17,147 bases of DNA from an uncultured Peptococcaceae bacterium (GTDB lineage: Bacteria; Bacillota; Peptococcia; Peptococcales; Peptococcaceae), in contig CALJRU010000032.1 of NCBI GenBank assembly GCA_937976375.1, positions 1 to 17,147 on the forward strand, written 5' to 3'. The notes below the pieces were generated by a model, which was not told where the DNA came from, ran no database searches, and worked only from the letters and a program-made list of their open reading frames with translations. Positions 13,035 through 17,147 of this stretch are shown here, piece by piece (the first letter of the stretch is position 1; each line of letters opens with the position of its first letter). The position numbers and the translations under genes were made by a program.

Positions 13035-14471
13035 TTAAAAGGTATCTTCAAATTGGTCGTCGGTTACACAAGCGTCCATTTTGCCTTCATATCCCCAGGT
13101 GCCTTCTATCGAGACAACATTGTCAATGTGTGCATCAGCAGCACCAGGAACACGGAATGAAAGATTGTTCAGACGTTCAACAGGAACTTCTGTTGGCGCT
13201 GGAACCTGTGGCACATAATCGTATGGATAACGATATGCACGATAAATACGAGGAGAATCCATTTCAAATGGAGCAATAAATTCCCAAACCACTTCTTTAT
13301 CTGGGGTTACTTCGAGCAGACGGCAGCCGCAGCCTTCGGTGATCAGGGTATTGCCATTAGGCAAGCGCTGAGCTGAGCTGATCAGCGGGCTGTAGAACTG
13401 GCTCTTTGCTACGATGGAAGACATGCTGTACCAAGAAGCGGAAGTAAACTCCCACACCAGTTTCAAGGTCACTGGATCAATTTCCAGAATACGGGAATGA
13501 TCACGGAGATCAGCCTTGGTACCATCTTTACTGGTGCGGCCTGGATAGCCATAACCAGCCCAGCCGCCATTATCGAAAATGAGAATGTTGCCTTCGCCAG
13601 GCAGACCTTTTGGAATCATGTGGCAGTGATGCTGACCAATGATTTGGCGAATCTTACGCAGTTCTTTGGTCTTGGTGAAGTCTGGACCAATTTGCCAAAC
13701 AATCTTACCAGTCTTCTTATCGGTGATCCCCATAATGTTGGATTCACGTGCATCCCAAATAATATTGTCTGGATGGAAGCGTTCATCGCCTTGGTCGTAC
13801 CACTTATTCGGACCGAGAACACTCATAGAGTTGATGTGCATCCAGTCGCACTGCCCTTCACCATTGGTGTGATAATTTGGATTACGGAAGAGGATGGCCT
13901 TTTCTTGTTCAGAAAAATCCAGTTCTCTGAAATGTTCATTGATGTTCCATTTCCATACAATGTTGCCTTCCCAATCTACTTCAATGAAGCAGTCATCAAG
14001 CAAACGCTTGTCAGAAATGCGCTTGTTATACAAATCTTCGTGACAGAGAAGCAAGGTGTTGCCACCATGCGTCTGGCATTCCATGCCAGGAACATAATAA
14101 CCCACAGGATTGCCTTCACGCTGGTAATCATGGTGCTGACGAGCCAGCCAGTATTCTTTGTTGCCGTCTTTGCAGAATTCGGTTTTGTTGAAGGACCATA
14201 CAACATTGCCATCCCAGTCAACTTCGGTCAAGTCCGCCATATCCTGGTACGCATATTCAGCATCACGACGGCCTAGGCTGCCCATGCAATAACCGCCCTT
14301 CAGCAGCTTATTTGGAAAACCTTGAAAATCCTTCCATACCTTGATGACATTGCCATTCATATCAATCAAAATGGCGCCAATGCCAGATACTGGCATCAAA
14401 GTGTAGCCGCTCCAGGCTTTTTCAGGATTATAGATGGTTGTTCCAGTAGGGTATACACTTGGTGTTCCCAT
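13035..14471 (-). CDS. Aryl-sulfate sulfotransferase (ASST family), cytoplasmic type, copy 2
   Basis: Protein of 478 residues, the same family and layout as copy 1: MGTPSVYPTGTTIYNPEKAW start, LIDMNGNVIKVW, QHHDYQREGNPVGYYVPG, DWMHINSMSVLGPNKWYD, IIGQHHCHMIPKGLPG, NILIFDNGGWAGYG, SSAQRLPNGNTLITEG and an RAYRYPYDYVPQVP segment. These blocks are nearly identical between copies while the linking regions differ, pointing to a shared active site with different substrate-facing loops. No signal peptide is present. ATG 14471 is chosen because it follows AGGAGG and matches the start of copy 1; upstream in-frame starts lie before the ribosome binding site. A Crp/Fnr-type box (14541-14554) lies about 70 bp upstream, suggesting activation by the neighbouring regulator. 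Base composition is AT-richer than in copy 1. Confidence 0.9.
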   Translation of the reverse strand: MGTPSVYPTGTTIYNPEKAWSGYTLMPVSGIGAILIDMNGNVIKVWKDFQGFPNKLLKGGYCMGSLGRRDAEYAYQDMADLTEVDWDGNVVWSFNKTEFCKDGNKEYWLARQHHDYQREGNPVGYYVPGMECQTHGGNTLLLCHEDLYNKRISDKRLLDDCFIEVDWEGNIVWKWNINEHFRELDFSEQEKAILFRNPNYHTNGEGQCDWMHINSMSVLGPNKWYDQGDERFHPDNIIWDARESNIMGITDKKTGKIVWQIGPDFTKTKELRKIRQIIGQHHCHMIPKGLPGEGNILIFDNGGWAGYGYPGRTSKDGTKADLRDHSRILEIDPVTLKLVWEFTSASWYSMSSIVAKSQFYSPLISSAQRLPNGNTLITEGCGCRLLEVTPDKEVVWEFIAPFEMDSPRIYRAYRYPYDYVPQVPAPTEVPVERLNNLSFRVPGAADAHIDNVVSIEGTWGYEGKMDACVTDDQFEDTF

Positions 14472-14506
14472 TATGATTCCTCCTTTATATGCAAAAAACA
14501 TTCTTT

Positions 14507-14554
14507 AATATAAGATTACCACTATGCAAGATTAGAATAGATAACCTCTGTTAA
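14507..14554 (-). promoter_or_regulatory. Crp/Fnr-type box and promoter of the right ASST gene
   Basis: ATAAC-CTCT-GTTAA at 14541-14554, one mismatch from a perfect palindrome, in the short gap between the regulator and ASST genes. A -10 candidate TAATCT (14518-14513) would put the box at -41.5, while a better TATATT (14512-14507) would put it at about -47. No -35 box is needed for this class of promoter. The same box type precedes the divergent permease gene. Confidence 0.55.
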
Positions 14555-14574
14555 TATCTTTTTTATAATCCTTA

Positions 14575-15246
14575 TCAATGGTATTCTAAGTATTCACCAT
14601 TCGCAAAGCTTTCTAATTGAAGAACGTCAACGACATATAATTCTTTTTCTCGCCGTTCAACGACATTTTTACTTTTCAACGCTTTAATGATTCGTGCCAC
14701 AGTCACCTTATGAACGCCCAGAAATCCCGCAAGGTCCACATTTTTGACAGTAACAACACGAGTTGTATTCTCTGGGTTGGGCTCTGAATACTCTAAAAGC
14801 AACTGACAGAGCCTATTGGCTACGCTTTGTTCTTGATGCGATTGATAGTTTTGTATCAATCGTACATGTTCGTCCAGCATAGCGTCCAATAAACTGCTTA
14901 ATAAATCAGGATTAGAGCTTGCATAGGAATAGAACACATCTTTAGGAATCAAATAGCCTTCACAGTCGGTCATTGCAACGAAATCGGTTGAAGAAAGCCG
15001 CCCACAATGCGTTTGCGACGAATGACAGCTATAAAGGCAAAAGACGCCAATCAAGCATTGTGCCAGATCATCGTTGGCACTTTTGATGCTGTAAATAACC
15101 TCATCACCTTTTATTGTTGTCATAATGCGATAAAAATACCCTTTTGTCAGATAATATAAGTACTCCACCGGGTCACCTTGTTTAATAAAAATCGTCCCCT
15201 TTTTTATTTTTTCAAAATGAACACCAGGCATCTTTATTAAATCCAT
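14575..15246 (-). CDS. Crp/Fnr-family transcriptional regulator, copy 2
   Basis: A 223-residue Crp/Fnr protein. Effector domain at about residues 10-105 (FIKQGDPVEYLYYLTKGYFYRI), dimer helix at about 112-137, winged helix-turn-helix with NVDLAGFLGVHKVTVARIIKAL (169-190). The recognition helix GVHKVTVARI resembles that of CprK-type regulators (from memory, GVHHVTVSRV). The effector domain has an unusual cysteine group, Cys64, Cys70, Cys74 and Cys81 (CLIGVFCLYSCHSSQTHC), plus Cys95, absent from copy 1 at these places. ATG 15246 follows GGGGGAAA. The gene lies between the ASST and permease genes, both of which have matching palindromic boxes. A TATAAT at 15315-15310 may be its own -10 box. The ligand is unknown; a phenolic compound is inferred from context. 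Confidence 0.9.
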   Translation of the reverse strand: MDLIKMPGVHFEKIKKGTIFIKQGDPVEYLYYLTKGYFYRIMTTIKGDEVIYSIKSANDDLAQCLIGVFCLYSCHSSQTHCGRLSSTDFVAMTDCEGYLIPKDVFYSYASSNPDLLSSLLDAMLDEHVRLIQNYQSHQEQSVANRLCQLLLEYSEPNPENTTRVVTVKNVDLAGFLGVHKVTVARIIKALKSKNVVERREKELYVVDVLQLESFANGEYLEYH

Positions 15247-15374
15247 AGCGTTTCCCCCTAAGCTTATCCTGTCGGAATAATAAACGCCCCATCTTCAACT
15301 AACGATCACATTATAAATCAATTCTTTTTATATATGCACTAATACAATAATATAGAATTATTAATCAATTCTCG

Positions 15375-15416
15375 TTAACATATGTTAATGATATAACAAA
15401 AGAAAAGATATAAGAT
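15375..15416 (+). promoter_or_regulatory. Crp/Fnr-type perfect palindrome and promoter of the intact permease gene
   Basis: TTAACATATGTTAA (15375-15388) is a perfect 14-bp palindrome of the form TTAAC-N4-GTTAA. A -10 box TAAGAT (15411-15416) predicts a start near 15423, which puts the palindrome centre at exactly -41.5, the class II Crp/Fnr activation position. No -35 hexamer is present. The form is one base per half-site away from the CprK dehalobox TTAAT-N4-ATTAA. Confidence 0.65.
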
Positions 15417-15463
15417 AATCTTATCCAAATGAAATGGACAAAAAATTTTACGAGGTGGTAATT

Positions 15464-16966
15464 ATGAGTACGGAATCTAAAAAAGTTTCCAAAACAAGTC
15501 CTTGGTATTGGTTCCATGTTGTCATCGGCCTACTAATCATGATTGGCTTTCCTCAGCTTGGACCATTTGAACCTATCACTGAAACCGGCATGTGGGTTGC
15601 AGGCATATTGATCGGCATGGTTTACCTATGGTCAACACTAGATAGTATCTGGCCAAGCCTTTTGGGTTTGCTATTATTTGCACTTTACTCCGGCTATCTT
15701 GGCGAAGAAGTCACCGGCTATGCAGCAGTAAAGGCAGTTTTTCTCAATGCCATTGGCAGTGATACCGTTATCACAGTTATGCTCGGTATGGTGCTGTTTG
15801 GCGCGGTTGAATATGTCGGCTGCACCAAATATCTTGCACGTTTCTTCTTAACACGAAAAATCATCACCGGTCGTCCTTATGTATTCTTATTCATCGTTTT
15901 CTTCTGCTCATACTTCATTTCCGGATTTACACTGGCCGTCGCTTCATTGCTGATCCTTTGGCCATTAATGTATGAATCTATGAAAGAATTTGGATATGAC
16001 CGACATGATCCTATTTTCTGGACTTCCATCTTCGGAATTTATCTTGCAGCAACCCTCGGTCAGCCAATGTTCCCATTCAAAGGTGCAGCCCTGGTTGTTA
16101 CTGGTGCATTCACCAAATCAACATCCATTGCTGTAAATTATCCAGCATACATCGCTTATAATTTGATCATTTCGTTGCTGCTTTTAGTTTTATTCTTGTT
16201 GTTTGTTAAATTCATCCTGCGCCCAGATGTCAGCAAAATGGAAAATGTTCATCCGGACCAGTTCAATAAAAATCCATTGCCACCAATGAATCTGCAGCAG
16301 AAGGTCATGCTTCTGACATGCTTAATATTCATCATCGTATTGCTGGCGCCAAGTTTCATGCCAAAAACCTGGGCCATTACAGGCATCCTAAATGCATATG
16401 GCACAAACGGCGTCTTGTCTGTCTGCATCATTGTATTAATGCTGGCACGCTTCGAAGGAAAACCAATGCTTAATTTTAAGGAAGTTGCCAAACGTTCCAT
16501 GTCATGGGACATCATCTTCCTTGTTGCCGCCGCTGTTTATGTCTGCGACGCTGTAGCAACCGATAAAACCGGCTTAAAGGCCTTTATTGTACAAGTACTG
16601 ACACCATTGCTCGGTAACAAGCCAGATCTCGTCTTTGTTGGCATTCTTCTTTTGTTTGCATTGATCACAACCAACTTTGCAAACAACGCCGGTATGGCAA
16701 CCATCATTATTCCTATTGCTTTGGCATTCCAGGATATGTATCCTGATGTTCCAATGATGTCCCTCTGCATGAGCATTGGTATGATGGTATTCGTAGCTTT
16801 GGCAACACCAGCCGCTTCTCCTTACTGCGCAATGCTTCATGCACAAAAAGACAAAATTACCTTCAAACAAATTGAAATCTGCGCATTGCCAATGTGCGTC
16901 ATCACATGGGTTTGCTACACCTTCATCGGCTACCCACTGGCAACCATCTTGTTTGGCGGTATGTAA
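15464..16966 (+). CDS. SLC13/DASS-type anion permease (intact)
   Basis: A 500-residue polytopic membrane protein with about 11-13 hydrophobic segments, of the divalent anion:Na+ symporter/ArsB-NhaD superfamily. The C-terminal half shows IIFLVAAAVYVCDAVATDKTGL (about 350-371) and TTNFANNAGMATIIIPIAL (402-420), the equivalent of the second SNT-like substrate/Na+ signature. In the N-terminal half the matching region is SGFTLAVASLLILWPL (153-168), without a clear SNT. ATG 15464 follows GAGGTGG at good spacing and aligns with the left copy (MSTxxK); the longer start at 15434 lies before the ribosome binding site. The gene is divergent from its regulator and preceded by a perfect Crp/Fnr-type palindrome. 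Substrate cannot be read from sequence; context with ASST suggests aromatic sulfate esters, sulfate or a related organic anion. Confidence 0.85.
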   Translation: MSTESKKVSKTSPWYWFHVVIGLLIMIGFPQLGPFEPITETGMWVAGILIGMVYLWSTLDSIWPSLLGLLLFALYSGYLGEEVTGYAAVKAVFLNAIGSDTVITVMLGMVLFGAVEYVGCTKYLARFFLTRKIITGRPYVFLFIVFFCSYFISGFTLAVASLLILWPLMYESMKEFGYDRHDPIFWTSIFGIYLAATLGQPMFPFKGAALVVTGAFTKSTSIAVNYPAYIAYNLIISLLLLVLFLLFVKFILRPDVSKMENVHPDQFNKNPLPPMNLQQKVMLLTCLIFIIVLLAPSFMPKTWAITGILNAYGTNGVLSVCIIVLMLARFEGKPMLNFKEVAKRSMSWDIIFLVAAAVYVCDAVATDKTGLKAFIVQVLTPLLGNKPDLVFVGILLLFALITTNFANNAGMATIIIPIALAFQDMYPDVPMMSLCMSIGMMVFVALATPAASPYCAMLHAQKDKITFKQIEICALPMCVITWVCYTFIGYPLATILFGGM

Positions 16967-16983
16967 TTTTTCACATGACCAGA

Positions 16984-17046
16984 CACCTCATGGGGTTTGA
17001 CGTCTCAAATTCTGATTTGAGCACCTTCTCCCTGAGGTGCTTTTTT
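16984..17046 (+). terminator. Terminator of the permease gene with alternative pairings
   Basis: GCACCT (17021-17026) pairs with AGGTGC (17035-17040) followed by TTTTTT, a terminator. CACCTCA (16984-16990) can instead pair with TGAGGTG (17033-17039), enclosing a hairpin CTCAAAT/ATTTGAG (17004-17010 with 17015-17021). The two pairings compete for the same bases. This is most simply a two-hairpin terminator, but it has the layout of an attenuator. Confidence 0.7.
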
Positions 17047-17066
17047 ACCTTTCAAAAACGACATAT

Positions 17067-17096
17067 GAAAAAGGCAACAGCGCCATGCTGTTGCCT
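17067..17096 (-). terminator. Terminator of a minus-strand gene beyond the window
   Basis: Perfect 10-bp stem AGGCAACAGC/GCTGTTGCCT (17072-17081 with 17087-17096), 5-base loop, followed on the minus strand by TTTTTCAT. It would end transcription coming from a gene to the right, convergent with the permease gene. Confidence 0.7.
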
Positions 17097-17108
17097 CAGA
17101 CTGTAGAT

Positions 17109-17144
17109 AAACCCTATTTTGGCATTTTTGCCAAAATAGGGTTT
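17109..17144. repeat. Long perfect hairpin at the right edge
   Basis: Perfect 16-bp arms (17109-17124 and 17129-17144, left arm AAACCCTATTTTGGCA) around a TTTT loop. It may be a bidirectional terminator or a palindromic repeat. The window ends 3 bases later, so its context is unseen. Confidence 0.6.
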
Positions 17145-17147
17145 TCT

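Noticed and set aside
13497..14276. Plus-strand open frame of 259 codons opposite the right ASST gene
   Set aside because: Antisense shadow of the ASST gene without ribosome binding site or domains.
14575..15388. Reductive dehalogenase regulation because of CprK-like regulator and dehalobox-like sites
   Set aside because: No reductive dehalogenase or membrane anchor gene is present in the window; the similarity is used only as a lead for phenol sensing.

Overview
The window looks like chromosomal DNA of an anaerobic, mid-GC member of the Bacillota (Firmicutes). The basis is strong AGGAGG-type ribosome binding sites, the families present (YqeG-type HAD phosphatase, YtqB/MnmM-type methyltransferase, RsgI-like anti-sigma factor) and an operon of ferredoxin-bearing MinD-type ATPases with NifX/NifB-type proteins, which is typical of strict anaerobes. 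I cannot name the genus. I see no rRNA, tRNA, CRISPR, transposase or integrase, and no gene-free stretch longer than about 300 bases.

Layout. 1-4074 (all minus): an aryl-sulfate sulfotransferase (ASST) gene, an SLC13/DASS-type anion permease gene split by one in-frame TGA, and a Crp/Fnr regulator. 4112-4717: an HD-domain hydrolase just upstream of that regulator, probably sharing its transcript. 4819-6850: a TIM-barrel protein followed by an unusual YqeG-phosphatase/VanW fusion. 7024-7593: a hexapeptide acetyltransferase. 7735-9608: an operon of a secreted Ca-loop-like repeat protein, an ECF sigma factor and its membrane anti-sigma factor. 9699-10262: a MnmM/YtqB-type methyltransferase. 10397-12871: a compact four-gene operon, NifX-like / Fe-S ATPase / Fe-S ATPase / NifX-like, related to the ORP-associated genes of anaerobes. 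13035-16966: a second ASST, a second Crp/Fnr regulator and a divergent intact SLC13-type permease.

The most interesting theme is the repeated module ASST + organic-anion permease + Crp/Fnr regulator, present in two diverged versions on either side of about 9 kb of unrelated genes. Neither ASST has a signal peptide, so the likely model is that the permease imports an aromatic sulfate ester (or another anion) and the ASST moves its sulfuryl group to another phenol in the cytoplasm. In the right module, 14-bp palindromes of the form (T/A)TAAC-N4-GTTAA lie before the ASST and before the permease. The one at the permease is a perfect palindrome centred 41.5 bp from the start predicted by its -10 box, the class II Crp/Fnr activation geometry. 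A related site lies before the broken left permease. These sites resemble the dehalobox (TTAAT-N4-ATTAA) bound by CprK, a Crp/Fnr protein that senses chlorinated phenols. It is therefore a reasonable hypothesis that these regulators sense a phenolic ligand and switch on aryl-sulfate metabolism.

The left module has lost an uninterrupted permease reading frame, while the right module is complete, AT-richer and divergently arranged, so the two look like separately evolving or separately acquired versions.
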